Shown here: piece by piece, positions 33,552 to 45,403 of the stretch
Layout: each line of letters begins with the position of its first letter
How positions within the stretch are numbered: position 1 is the stretch's first letter
Assembly: GCA_031772625.1 (NCBI GenBank)
Contig: CM062813.1
Coordinates: 761,422,720 to 761,486,719, forward strand
Direction: 5' to 3'
Origin: Pinus tabuliformis
Lineage: Eukaryota > Streptophyta > Pinopsida > Pinales > Pinaceae
Length of the DNA stretch: 64,000 nucleotides
Made by a program: the position numbers and the translations under genes
The notes under the pieces: model-generated
What the model saw: only the letters and a program-made list of their open reading frames with translations
What the model was told of the DNA's origin: nothing
Database searches by the model: none

Positions 33552-33997
33552 CGTACTTCTTCGCTGGGTTGGGAAGCAGTAGGAATTTTGTTGAAAATTT
33601 TGTTGAAACGTAAATTGAAGTCCTTGATAGGCTCTCTAGTTTCGGCTTTAAGATTGGATAGGTCATTGTTTAACGTTGTTGTAGATCTGTCATCACCAAA
33701 CTTGGTTAGGAATTGGTCCTGGAAGATGTCCCAACTTGTGATGGATCTGGAGGGTAATGAAAAGTACCATGACTCGGCTGTTCCTTGCAGTGTATAAGGA
33801 AAAAGCCGAACAACAACATCTTCATTAGTAACCCCATTGAGATTAATGGAAAACATGAAGTTATTTATGTGCTCTTCTGCTAGCATGCCTGCCTCAGGAT
33901 TGAATTTAGGCAGCCATTTCTCGGGATGGGCCGGTATTTGACTCAAGGGTGCAGGCATTAAGACTGCCCTAGGGATATTCCATGGAGACTGGGCCAT
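33515..33997 (-). pseudogene. G2: gag capsid domain (retrotransposon gag family)
   Basis: A 160-codon frame with the typical Ty3 gag capsid pattern: LPKFNPEAGMLAEEHINNF, LFPYTLQGTAESWYFSLP, SWDIFQDQFLTKFG and FNLRFNKIFNKIP. Capsid proteins assemble the virus-like particle. Context: just downstream of the leader frame 34148-34558 and the primer site. Confidence 0.8.
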
Positions 33998-34147
33998 TGT
34001 TGAACTGCTAACAGAGGAAAATGCAGAAGATGATCCTTACGGCTGGGAGGATGAAGATATTACGATTGTAGATGATTGAAGAAGGGTTGTGGGGGTTCCA
34101 GTGGACAAATGGACGATGATTTGGAGTGGAGGTGTGGATGGTTGACT

Positions 34148-34558
34148 TCACGATGAAGTAGTTGAGAGGGACGATGTTGACGAAAGAGTCTCACTGTCAG
34201 ACTCTTTAGGTGATTTCCTCGCTCTTTTCCTGGTGGGATGAGGTAATTTGGTTGGCTGGACGCCAAAATTTTCACTCTTTAGCCTGGTCAGGGGATGAGC
34301 AGGGTTGTACTTCGAAGTCACGCTACCTTGAGATTTATCAGACCTCTGAGGAGAAATGGAAAATCGCTGAAGTTTGTGAATCAGGGATTCGACTTCAGGA
34401 AGTTCAACGGTAGATTGTTCTGAAATATCAGGGTGTATAGCAGCGGTTGATACTCGAGCGACTTTTGACTTTGGATTTAAATATAATGGAGAAGTTGGGG
34501 GAGATGATGAGGGCGATTTACTCTCAGAATGGTATTCAGATTTGGATTTACTTGCCAT
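34148..34558 (-). pseudogene. G2: gag N-terminal Ser/Pro-rich leader
   Basis: A 136-codon frame starting MASKSKSEYHSES about 13 nt downstream of the primer-site region. It is serine-, proline- and lysine-rich with no fold that I recognise. The start is supported by being the first ATG after the primer site in the element direction. Confidence 0.6.
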
Positions 34559-34570
34559 TCATAGTTCAGG

Positions 34571-34589
34571 CCCTCCTTCTAGCGCCAAA
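34571..34589 (-). promoter_or_regulatory. G2 primer binding site
   Basis: The minus strand reads TTTGGCGCTAGAAGGAGGG two bases after the 5' LTR. TTTGGCGC-type sites are known from plant Ty3 elements of the Tat/Athila branch. It fixes the minus orientation. Confidence 0.75.
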
Positions 34590-34591
34590 TA

Positions 34592-36964
34592 TGTTGAAGC
34601 CTCGAAAATCGGGTCGACAACAAGGGGGATACCCACCCGGTCTGGACTTTGGTTGGCAGCTCCTTATCTGTTTGGTATAGCAGGTCCGACTGGGGATAAT
34701 GGGACCAGTTTCCCAATCTATGTGTGTGTGTGTAGAATTTGACGTTGCTGATCTAACAGTTACTATATAAGATATTCTAATTCTCAAACTTTTAATCTAA
34801 TTCTATGCTATTGTAATCTAATAAACAACACATCTAAATCTATACTAACCCGGGATGTAATTCTTCTATTATGCGATCTAAAAAGATTTCAAATAACAAC
34901 TGGTAATAAAGATCATTCAGCGATTATAAGAAAGGAAATCAATCAAGATGAACCACTTCGCATAAAAAGTTAGACGAAACAGTTGTGAACAACATATCGC
35001 ATAATGAGCTATTCATACATTAGGCATAAATAAATAGCTATCACCGTACAAAAGTTCCAAATGATAACTCAAGCATTCATGCAATAATACATAAACAACT
35101 AAAAACTGTATATCACTTTAACATATAAGCAGAAATGGTCAAGAGATAAAAGTACCATTTATGACTAGTCCTACTCATAAGCTTCAAGCAACAATGATTT
35201 ATCTCTCCTTGCTCTAACATCCACTAAGAGTACAGAAGTGCAACATCAGTAGCAGATATCAAATGCAAACATCAACAAATCCTGATCCATTCATTCACCA
35301 AAACCTCCTCTGAGGGTGCAAGAGTGCATGTTCTAAGGACAAGTTTTTGATAAATTTCTGGACCCTTCTCTAAATGCATGAGAAGGGTTTAAATACTACT
35401 AACTAAATAACTTAATTACACAGATTCAGGATACGGTTTAAATGACCGCCCTTTTTCTAAGCAAAACTATTTCTAAAAATTAAATCTAATACCTAACTAT
35501 TTCTGCATTTTCTCCTTAATGTTGCGAGCATTCAATATTTGCCTGGGTAGAGTCGGCTGACTGCCTTCCGCTTTTGGTTGAGCTAAGCAAACAGAAATGG
35601 TAAGAGTTGGCACCATCTTTTCAGCAAAATCAATGATATACTTGAGAGTCATCCTCTGGCTATGTGGATTTACTATGTATGCCCAGTAATAATCCAAGTT
35701 CCACTTGGTTAATCCTCGAATTGCTTTTGCCTCTTCTTTCAGCTTTATGTTTCCAGTTTATTCTTTACCATTGATTTCTTGCGTTTTCCGGGCTTACAAG
35801 TTACTGAGCAGTTAGATGCTTTGCTTTTTGAGCAATTTTCTCAGTGATGCACGATTAGCGCTAATTGCGCATCGGAAACTGCCTCCGTTCTTTGATCCGG
35901 GCCTCTCTGATGCGTTTTTCGCCTTTAGCGCCTTTTCCTTCACCAGGGAATAGCTTCAAAATTTGTAAAAATACTGCTTTCGTGAGCTTCTGACCTTGAG
36001 CGTTAATCCGCCTGTTGATATCAGCATTGTTCAACTACTCATTCAACCATGGCTGTGAATGAAAGATCTGTAATGGAGAGATCAACAGTGCTCTGTGAAT
36101 CTGTGGCTCTGTTGCATGTGGTATCCGTTTATGATGGCATCTTTTCTCTGTTTTTGAGCATTGGAGCTTTACCCTTTTCCTTCATTGCTTCCTGCACATT
36201 GCTTTGTGTTGTTTCTGTTTTTCGTTCCTGCAGTTCACACATGAGGAGAGAGTAATGATAATAAAAATCGACAAGAAAGCTTTAAGCTCTACGGATGTAC
36301 AAAAACATGCCACCTGACGTGAACTGACTCTTCGAAAAACACAAAACCGTCTTTCATTAACAACTGGTGTATCATTCATTAATTATCATTAAAGCGCGTA
36401 TCCAGTTCTTGGTTTATAAAAAGCTTTTCTTGAATGTTGAGCTGGGGAAAATCTGCGATGGAACGTTTCTGCGATTTGCATCGCAGTATCGCATATCGCA
36501 TTATCGCATTGCCGCAAATTTCATTAAGATGTGTTATCACAGGATTGCTTGATCATGCTGTCACAATATCGCAGATCGCAGTATCGCGCTATCGCAATAT
36601 CGCGGATCGCAGTATCGCACTATTGCAAGATCGCGGATTGCTACAATTGTTAAATGGTTATGTGCTTTTCATGCGACGTTGCGATATGCGATATCGCATA
36701 TCGGATATCGGCGATTTTTTAATATTTTCCAATGTGAGCGATTCTTAATGCATGCGATGCGATGGAATTCGCGTCGCACTTTCACAGTTTATCATTTTTA
36801 CGCATAAGGAAATGTCCTCTCATTCTTTGCGCGATGCGATGTTTTCTTAAGGAGTAAAATGCATGAGCCTTAATTGAATTTTTGAATTTTTTACTAAGGG
36901 TCCCCACTTACCTAGTGTTATTGCTAATACTATATAAGGAGGGGGGTTGTTGGTGGCCACAACA
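34592..36964 (-). repeat. G2 5' LTR (right in window)
   Basis: This is 2373 bp, from TGTTGAAGCC to GTGGCCACAACA, matching 25111-27481 nearly base for base. It carries the same ATCGC-rich cluster at about 36440-36790, with 31-bp units at 36574-36604 and 36605-36635, and the target duplicate GTACC follows. Confidence 0.87.
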
Positions 36965-36969
36965 GTACC

Positions 36970-37481
36970 TCAGAGGCACTACCCAGTATGGATTATGGTA
37001 TAGATGGACACATGGAGTGAAGCTGTGTGGTTTCACAAATGTAGATTGGACAGGGAGTCCATCAGACTAAAACAGTACATTAGGTGCAATATTAAGTGTT
37101 GGGTAGGAAGAAATTTCCAGGTACAGTAGGAAGAAAAGGTCTGTGGAACTCAGCTCAACAGAAGCTGAATACATGGATGCAGGTCAAGCAACATGTGAGT
37201 CTATTTGGATGAGAAAGATACTTGTGGGACTATTTTTTCAGGAGATGGATCCAACTGTGATCTATTGTGATAATCATAGTTGCATTAATCTCTACGAGAA
37301 TCCAATATTTCACAATCAATACAAGCATATAGATATCTGGTATCATCATTTATGGGACTATGCGCAGAGGATGATAATATTGCTACAATTCATTTCAACT
37401 AATGAACAAGATGTTGACATCTTAACAAAGTTTGTAAAGAGGGAATTTCGAATTCCAGAGGTGCAAGATAGGGGTGGTTGA
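36970..37481 (+). pseudogene. Element C copy 1: copia RNase H
   Basis: It resumes after the G2 target duplicate. The frame 37143-37481 reads ELSSTEAEYMDAGQATCE, then IYCDNHSCINLYENP, then YKHIDIWYHHLWD and DILTKFVKREF. These are the E, D and D/H blocks of the copia RNase H and pol C-terminus. A polypurine tract (GCTAAGAGGGAG, 37495-37506) follows before LTR 2. Part of a broken element. Confidence 0.8.
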
Positions 37482-37506
37482 TAATACCTTTCTTGCTAAG
37501 AGGGAG

Positions 37507-39209
37507 TGTTGAGAAGTGTAGCAAGAAAGGCTCAATTTGACTTAGCCTTAGTCAAATTAAGAAAATTTCAAAATTTCCACTTCAACACACAACTTTGAGG
37601 TAGTTAACTGAGGTGATATGGCCCTTTGCACTCAATTAGCTCTATAAAGTTGATTTAGTGGGCTTCGAGTTCAATTTTCATTTGTTGATTGCTAATTTAT
37701 AGCAATCGAGTTCAGTTATTTCTAGTTGTACTCAGTTAAAATAGTTCTAACAATTAATAGAACTAGTTGGAGGTTAGTTGTTTAGTGGGACAATAATATA
37801 ACTCAGAGATCATCCATTTAACAGATCAATCAACCAAAAATAACTCATGCATGTAAGGGATTCGAATTGCTAAATTGTGGTGAAGATTCCATGGCAGTAC
37901 ATCAGTTGTAGAATAGTTTTGAGTGTACATGTGTTGCATGCAATCTATCATCAATCCTTGGGAATTGAGCAATCATTTTGAAAGAAATTCCTAAAGTGTA
38001 GAAAATCCTGTAGATTCACAAGCTGATGCAATGTAATAAAGTAGGAGACAAGGATCTACTTCTACTCTTTAAAATGGAAGCACATAAAGATCGAAAAAAA
38101 CAATAATTGACAAGAGGAAGAGAATCAAAAACACATAACACAATAAATATCCGGGGAAAGCCACAACTCAAAAACTCACTATATGTATTGTATATATCAG
38201 AAAATCATGATGAGATTACAATGCTTGTTATCATAAGAACAATCCCAACACTTAGTAAAATCAGTCTCCAACTCACAAGCAAGCACTAGGCCAACACTTA
38301 GCCAATTCACCAGCTCTCCAAGTCCCTATTTCCTTGCGCTATTCCTATGGCTGATTAACCCATCTTAAAGGGAAATGAGTGCACTCAAAAATGTGCATTC
38401 CCTTCAAGGATCAGATCCTGATTCCATGCACTATCAGTGCAACTCAGAAAAATGTGCAATCAACATGCGTGAGTTTCTGATGAGGGAATATTCAGTTAAT
38501 CAGAATAGCACTAGTTGAGTGCAATAGTGCATCAACTAACTGTTAACTCACTATTAGTTCCTCAAATAGTTTGTAACTAATTTAACTGGACTTAACTCAA
38601 TACACTGAGTTAAATAATTACCACTCATACTTAACTCATCCTGGACACCTATAATATAGGGAGAACATATACATGACTTCAGAAATACTTCCAACTTGAA
38701 ATTCCTAAGATAATTAAGTTTAATAAACTTAATTAACTATTTACAAGTTGCTATGAGAATATAATTCGATTTTAATTCATAGTTTAATTCAAGGAAAAAT
38801 TAAACTGGAATTTCTTGTTTCCATTTTCAACATAAAGAACAGGGGCCAATTTCCTCAGGATTTGCACAAGGAAATAGGAGATCAGGTGGGGGCATAAAAT
38901 GACTAAGTTTGGGTCAGAGCTTCTCATTGAGTAGAGAGAATAATTATTATTTTGTAGGTTGAGCTCTGAGTTGGAGCTAGAAATTGTAATAGATTCTCTA
39001 TTCATCTAATTAATGCAAGCAAGATTAAGGGGGTTTTCCCAGTTGGTTTCCCCTATATACATTTGTGTACTTGTGTATTTGATTGATGCATGTTTATGAA
39101 TGTTGTTTTAAATTATGAATTAATTTACGCATATCAGTAGAGTAGGATTGTGTTTCTTGATTTAGATTAAATTTCTTGAGCAGTTGCAGTTCTATCACCA
39201 TATTTCTAC
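37507..39209 (+). repeat. Element C, LTR 2 (shared middle LTR, interrupted)
   Basis: It begins TGTTGAGAAGTG after a polypurine tract and ends TATTTCTAC. It is about 865 bp when the nested solo LTR (37997-38832) is left out. Internal copy 2 follows at once, starting inside gag. Confidence 0.82.
37997..38832 (-). mobile_element. Solo LTR nested in the middle LTR of element C
   Basis: This is 836 bp, beginning TGTAGAAAA and ending TTTTCAACA, with the target duplication TAAAG (37992-37996 and 38833-38837). The other two C LTRs lack it. Read on the minus strand it starts TGTTGAAAA and ends TTTTCTACA, and includes GTGGCTTTCCCCGG, a motif style usual near the poly-A/R region of plant copia LTRs. 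No internal region is present, so it looks like the product of LTR-LTR deletion. Confidence 0.75.
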
Positions 39210-39710
39210 CAAATTAGGAATTCTTATGGTACGATTTGGTACAAGAAGAAATAAGGAAAAATACCAAAGATGGAGGTTCATCCAAGGGAGAGGATGAAGA
39301 GAATTTTTCATTGGTTGGAAAGGGAAAGAAGGGAAAATGGATGAAATCTCAAACTAAACCAGATTCCATCAAAGGGGGAAAGAATAAATACTTGTCCAAA
39401 ATAAAATGCTTCAATTGTCATGAATTCAAGCGCTATGCTACAAAGTGTCCACACAAAAATTATAGCGAGAACAACTCAGGAGGAGAAACAAGTGAATCAT
39501 TGTATTCATAATTTGAATTAGGCTTCACTCTGATCACATGCATGGCCATCACTGTGATGGGGAGTGAGTAGTACTTGGATTTAGGTGCCTCATTCCACAT
39601 AACATTGTGTAGAGAGTTTTTTAGTGACCTGGATGAAAAATATCTCCAAAAGCATATTGATCTTGGGGACAACATAATGTACAATGCTACTGGGATTGAT
39701 ATAATAAACT
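39210..39710 (+). pseudogene. Element C copy 2: gag C-terminal part, zinc knuckle and protease remnant
   Basis: It starts inside gag, matching 22195 onward of copy 1. It has the knuckle CFNCHEFKRYATKCPH (about 39408-39455, pattern CX2CX4HX4C) and a weaker protease region (about 39570-39650). Broken by several changes. Confidence 0.72.
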
Positions 39711-40770
39711 TTAAGAGGGAGTTGTGATCCCCTCTTCACCTCAAATATGTTATGTTTGTACTAGGCCTAAATAAGAACCTCATATTTGTAGCAGTTTTGG
39801 AAGACTGTGGTTATGATGTGATCTTTAGTAAAGGGAAATCCTTTCTATGACACATAGCTACTGGGCAGGTGAATCATGTTGGGGTTTGTGTGAAGAACCT
39901 ATATAAACTTGATGTGGAAGATTGAACTGCATTAATCAGTAAGGTAGATAAAGTGTAAAGTCGATACGATGGTGAACTCTGGCACATAAGACTTGGTCAT
40001 TTGTACCATGGCACCCTTAAAATCATGTAACAAACAACCATTGGCATCCCTAAAGGATCACTTGAGCAACAATATGTCTGCAAAGGTTGTACCTTGGGGA
40101 AGTATGTAAAATCCACATTCCATGATCGAGACAATAAAGAGAATGCAGTCTTGTAGAGAGTCCACTATGATGTTTGTGGACCCTTCTCGACAACCTTCAC
40201 TTCCAGACATAAATACTATGTTATTTTTATTGATGATTTCTCAAGAAAGTGTTGGATCTTCTTCACGCAAAAGAAGGATGAGACATTCTAAAAATTTGTA
40301 GAATTCAAGGCACTAGTTGAGAAAGAGATTGACAAGAAGGTGAAGGCTCTTAGGAGTGACAATGGAGGTGAGTATGTTTCAAATGAGTTCAAGGAATTTT
40401 CTGCCAAAGAAGCAATTTGAACAGAACTGACAACTCCCCACAAGACACAACATAATGGGTTAGCTGAGAGAAAGAACTAGAGCATTGTGGGAGTTGCGAG
40501 AACTATGCTACATGACCAAGCCTTACCATTGCATTTGTGGGAAAAGGCATGTAACAAAAAAATATACTTGCAGAACTAGAGTCCTCATCATATTCTTGGT
40601 ATGATTACACTAGAGGAGGATTTCTTGGGGAGAAAGTTGGATGTGTCTCATTTTAGAATTTTTAGAGCCCCTGTTTACTGCCATGTCTCCAAACATTTGA
40701 GGAAGAAACTTGAGATGACAACAGAGTTGGGAATTTTTGTAGGTTACATTAAAACTCCACACAATTACTG
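39711..40770 (+). pseudogene. Element C copy 2: integrase region
   Basis: It parallels 22680-23744 of copy 1: the pre-integrase zinc region (CKGCTLGKYVKS), then DVCGPFS, FIDDFSRKCWIFF, RSDNGGEYVS and the E block. It continues to the G3 insertion point. Heavily broken. Confidence 0.75.
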
Positions 40771-42950
40771 TGTAACAAACCTGGTGAAAATTCCATGAAA
40801 TAAAATTAAAAAAATAATAACCACAGTTGATGGGACACTTATTCCAAGATGAATGTTGGGAAATACATCCTAAGGGGTGTTCATTTGGTTGTTTATGGCT
40901 AAGGAAATTGGAAAAGGTGATGGATAAAGCTTTGGAAAGGAAAAATGGCATTTTTGGCACATTTATTTATGAAAATAATGGAAATTAGAAGAAAAAGGAG
41001 GTGAAAGGTCACAAGTTTCATGTGAGGAGGAAAATGAAGGAAAATAATGGAAAATGAAGAAAATAGAGGCCTTTATTCATAAAATGGCTTCTGATGATCA
41101 ATTGCTAACCTTTTGTTAGTTTAGTTTTGGAGCTCTCTCATTATTCTCTCTCTCTCTCTCTCTCACTCTTGGACACACATAGTTTTCTTGGAGAATTTTG
41201 GCATTAGATCAAGAAAGGCAAAGAAGGCATGAGGAAGAAAAGATCAAGCAGGGAAAGACATGATTAAGAAGCTACTACAGGATTCTTTGCAGGTATCGAT
41301 CTTCATGTGTATTTTCCTTGCTAGATTTGGCATGCATGGTATTGCATGTGGTTCTTTTTCTGTTATGGCATGGGTTTTTCTAGGTGTAACAATGTTTTCA
41401 GCCTAGCCTTTCCATTTCCAGATAGCCATGGTGGGATGGGATTCTCATGTTTTGGTTGAGCTAGATTGCTAGATGGATTAGAAGCTGAGTGAGGCAGATC
41501 TCTGTATGATAGAGAACATGGCTTAGTGGTCCCTGAAACAGATTGTGGATCACTGTAAAGCCACTGACCTAGTGACCCTTGATCCAGACTATGGGTTGCG
41601 GTAAAGCTAGGATTGTGTTTCCTTGGTGGGACTAGGAATCCTTGTCAGTGAATGGCGGGGTATACGGTAAATCCAAGAGGTGGTTTTCTCTCTGTTGGGC
41701 ATAATAATCCTAGGTTTGAGATATGAGGTAAATCCTAGAGAGTGGGTCTTGGTTTAGGGCCTAGTGATTCAGGTTTGGATTACGGTAAAGCTTGAGAGGC
41801 TAGGAGGTAGGAAAATTCCTCACGGTGTAGGTGGAGAAATCTAGTGGCATCCATGCTTGTTTGTCCTAGTGATTGGGTCGAGATCATGGTAAGGCCTATT
41901 ATGATGTGTTCATTGTGTTGGCCTAGTGATCTTAGTTGGATTACAATAAAGCCTGCTTTCTATTAATGAGGGTGAGGTGGTTTAGCCTCGGCATTCCTTG
42001 ATTGGTTCTTTTGGTTTGAGTCCCACATTCATGCTTGGAATATGGCATGGGGGTGAATGGATGAAGAGATTTTTGGCTTAGCCATTCTATGGTCGGGTGG
42101 AATGTGGAAGTCCCATCCCGGTTTTGATTTTGGATGATTAATGAAAGGTTATTTCTCCTTGTATTCATATGAGCATTTTGATGGATTATATGTGGTATGT
42201 ATGTATTTAATTTCATGAATATTTCTGTTGTTACTATGATGGTTACATTTATGTTTTATGAAAACAGCTATGTATGGATCTCAATATGTTTTTACTTGTA
42301 AATTAAAGGATAATGTATCTATGACCTAATATATGATAATGTAAAAAATGACATGAGGGAAGAATGGTTCTTAGCAGTTCTCAGATAAGTATGAGATCCC
42401 TATGCTTAATTTTGTTGATTACAATGGTAGATTACATGTTTGTGATATGTTTGATGAAATGCTTGTCATGGTTAGTAGGGGTTTGATGAGGAATTGTTTA
42501 ATTATTTTCTCTAGCATCATTGTTTCCCTGTTATTTTATGATTCTGAAGATGTCATGAAATTCTGGGCAGTGACCTAGGCTCTGGCCCTGAAAAAGTGTC
42601 TTAATTCCCAGGGATGCTGACACAACACTAACAAAAAGAGTCTCTGGATTTTGGAAGGAAAGCTTGTGAGGGCGACTAGAGGTCCTTAGACGCTGTCATG
42701 CCTATAACATGAGAGTGATAGGGGACTAAATGTATCAAAAATTCAGTTGGACCCAGGGGCAAGATCCCTGAAGTGTTGGCATGGTTCTCAGGGGTCTTGT
42801 AGCTGATGTGGAAGGTCTGTGTGTTATGTTTCCATCGATTCCACTTCCTTATGGTCACATAGGAGGTCGAATCCAACCATAGTAGCCTCTCGTCGCATGT
42901 TTACCCCAGTTGGATAGTTACTTGGGTAGATGTGGGAGGAGGGTCTTACA
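40771..42950 (+). repeat. G3 5' LTR
   Basis: This is 2180 bp, from TGTAACAAACCTGG to GGGTCTTACA. It holds a CT microsatellite (41145-41164) and a diverged subrepeat series (about 41520-41960). Confidence 0.84.
41520..41960 (+). repeat. Diverged subrepeats in the G3 LTR
   Basis: About seven units of roughly 40-70 bp share the pattern CCTAGTGATCC, a short spacer, GATTACGGTAAAGCC. Examples start near 41525, 41568, 41630, 41700, 41758, 41868 and 41922. The same series is in the other LTR at about 49300-49740, where the words are clearer. Confidence 0.65.
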
Positions 42951-42953
42951 TAG

Positions 42954-42968
42954 TGGTATCAGAGCATG
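42954..42968 (+). promoter_or_regulatory. G3 primer binding site, initiator-Met type
   Basis: TGGTATCAGAGCATG begins three bases after the 5' LTR and is a perfect match to the first 12 bases of the plant initiator-Met site. Confidence 0.88.
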
Positions 42969-43889
42969 CATGTCAATCACATGTGTGTCTCTTAAACTTG
43001 CATTCTATGTGCTTGTTGCATTTCATAATGTTGATCATGGTTGTAGTGGTGTTTTCATGTAGAACTGGATGTTGATTTTGTGGAGTGCATTGTCATGAGT
43101 ATATGACTGGTTACATATTTTTATATGTCTCCTACATGTTGTTGTATGTCGCTTGATTACATCCTTGTATGTTAGGTTGCATTTTTGTATGTTTGATTAC
43201 ATGTATCAGTATTGTAGGTTGGTTACAAGAATTGATCAGTTATGCTCGATTACATGCATTCATGCATGTGTGTATTTGACTATGCATTTCTTATGCATGT
43301 TGATAGTCGCATGTGGCAATGTGTACAATGGAGTAATGGTTCTTGTCATGCATGAGGTCATAGCATGCATTGTTGACATGGCCATGCATTGATGAATGGA
43401 CCCTAGCTAGAACGATGCGTATGTGTTGATGCACTTACTTGTTATATATCTATATCCTATTATGTTTATGTTATACATGTATCATGCTAATTTTTTGATC
43501 TTGCAGAGAAGGTATCCTCCCCGAGCTATATTAAGGTACATTGATTTATTGTGTTTTGGTTTAGCTGACTAGTATGCCTTGCAAGAAGGAGATCAAATGG
43601 CTAGCAAGATGGTAGACTACATAGAATCTCCCTATGAATAAGATGAGCAGCGTGGTGTGGGGCACTCTTTTGACTTGGCAGACACATTGAGAAGCTTGAA
43701 GGAAGAGATAAAGATTTGTAAGGAAAATAATGACAGGATCATACAGGTGCAAGAGAAACAAGTAAATGCTAATGCTATACTTCTTCAGAGTTTGTCATTA
43801 TTGCAATGAAAAGGGCCCATGAGGATAGAAATAATGGGGCAAATGGCAATAGGTCTCATGGTGGTCAGAGATGACATTATTTTAGAGAC
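42969..43889. other. G3 leader region
   Basis: About 0.9 kb rich in TGCATG and GTATG words between the primer site and the clear gag homology. Around 43600-43800 a charged coiled-coil-like stretch may be the start of gag (LKEEIKICKENNDRI). No separate gene is supported. Confidence 0.5.
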
Positions 43890-44309
43890 AACAGGTTGTT
43901 GGATACTCCGGATAGGATAGGTGATGGATACAGGTGCTACTCTAGTTCTGGTTCTGATAGACATCATGATCATCGTCGTTATCATCCTTACATGAGGAAT
44001 GATAGGGGATACTTACCAGATGAGTTTAAGAAAGAAAAGCCAACTATTTTTGATGGAGATGTGAAGAATCTGGAAGATGCGGAGGCTTGGATACTTGGGA
44101 TGAGAAAATTATTTGAGTTGCATAATTACACAAATAACATTAAGGCTAGAGTAGCGATCTTCAGCTTGAAAGGTAAAGTAGGAATTTTGTGGGAAGACAT
44201 GAAGCAGGTCAGAGACATCATGATAGATGACTTGAGTTGGCGAGAGTTCAAGAGGATTTTCAGGAATAAGTACTTGTCAGAAAGGTACTACGACAGTAAG
44301 GCTAAATAA
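43890..44309 (+). pseudogene. G3: gag capsid domain
   Basis: A 137-codon frame with KKEKPTIFDGDVKNLEDAEAW, ELHNYTNNIKARVAIFSLKG and SWREFKRIFRNKYLSERYYD, the standard chromovirus gag capsid pattern (W..F...F...Y). Gag continues beyond this frame to the knuckle. Broken element. Confidence 0.78.
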
Positions 44310-44551
44310 TTCTATGAGCTAAATATGGGATCAATGACAGATGAAGAATACATGACCAAGTTTCTGTAGCTATTGAGGTATGTACCGTGTCTTACAGATG
44401 AGAAGGATAAAATTCAGTGATTTTTTAGTGGATCGCCATTAATATTTAGAGATCGAATTAAGTATGATGAGCCTCAGTCACTTGAGGAAGTCATTGGAAA
44501 TCTGAAGCATTGCTATGAACAATCAAAATGTAAGAATGAATCTTAGCAAGG

Positions 44552-44797
44552 ATGGAAGCGAAAAGACTAGGTAAAGGTAAATGGAAGCCTAAGAGGACAA
44601 GGCCTCAACATGCAGATGAGAAAGGAAGTGTGGCACCACAAAAGAGGTTTAATGCAGCTAGACAGGGACATGGGTCACAACAACATCATAGAGCTGATGG
44701 TACTAGTCGTTTTGACTGTTGGAAATGTGGCAAGGAGCACCATAAGAGAGATTGTCCACAGAATCAGCGTGGTAGGCATCAGATATATAGTGCATAG
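44552..44797 (+). pseudogene. G3: gag nucleocapsid zinc knuckle
   Basis: A basic region (KGKWKPKRTRPQHADEK) followed by a single zinc knuckle, CWKCGKEHHKRDC, close to CX2CX4HX4C. It fits RNA binding by the gag nucleocapsid. It sits between the capsid frame and the protease frame. Confidence 0.75.
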
Positions 44798-44851
44798 GAG
44801 GCGCAGACTGTTGGGGATGTGGGGTAGATCATTCCTCGTATTTATGCAGCA

Positions 44852-45403
44852 TTGGATAACAAACATGTAGACCATCAAGAATCTGTCATTGAGATGGATG
44901 GTAAGCTTTGTGATCAAGTTATTTGTATTTTGAATGACCCTGGATTTAATTATAACTATGTTAGTCTTGACTTGGTGGATAAGTGTGGTTTGAGTAAGGA
45001 ATTGCATGCAAAGTCTTGGTTAGTGCAGTTGGATACAGGTACAAAGAAGCGAGTTCATCATTGGGTAAGAGCTTGTGCATTTGATTTAAATGGTATGCCT
45101 ACTGCAACACATCTAAATGTATTACTGTTGGGATCATATAGTATGTTGTTGGGCATGGATTGGTTGTATCTTCATAGAACCAAGGTGGAATGTTATGACA
45201 AAGCCATTGAGTGTGTTGATGATAATGGGGAACCAAGAGTCTTACAAGGAAAGAAGAAATCCACATCAGTTAGGATGGTGACAACTATGCAAGAAAAGCA
45301 TAGTCACAAGAAAGGGTGTAAGCTATTCATAGTGTACATTTCTAGTGATAATGATAAGGAGGTTGAGGATGCAGATGAGTTGAGCAGGTACCCCGTTTTG
45401 TAG
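44852..45403 (+). pseudogene. G3: aspartic protease region
   Basis: A 183-codon frame covering the chromovirus protease. It has the region NDPGFNYNYVSLDLVDKCGL, where the active-site loop would lie, and the second block VLLLGSYSMLLGMDWLYLHR. VHHWVRACAFDLNG between them fits the flap. Fossil copy. Confidence 0.72.

Larger units (their letters stand above)
25111..36964 (-). mobile_element. G2: Tat-like Ty3/gypsy element with two RNase H domains, nested in element C
   Basis: It has 2.37 kb LTRs at 25111-27481 and 34592-36964 and TG...CA ends. The target duplication is GTACC (25106-25110 and 36965-36969). The same site is uninterrupted in C copy 2 near 52070. All coding blocks read on the minus strand: gag, protease, extra RNase H, reverse transcriptase, RNase H, integrase. 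The primer site beside the right LTR confirms that direction. LTRs are about 96% alike by eye, so it is one of the younger insertions here. Frames are long, with about four to six breaks. Confidence 0.87.

Noticed and set aside
41145-41164. CT microsatellite as a promoter element
   Set aside because: It is present in both G3 LTRs as a simple repeat. Nothing else supports a regulatory role.
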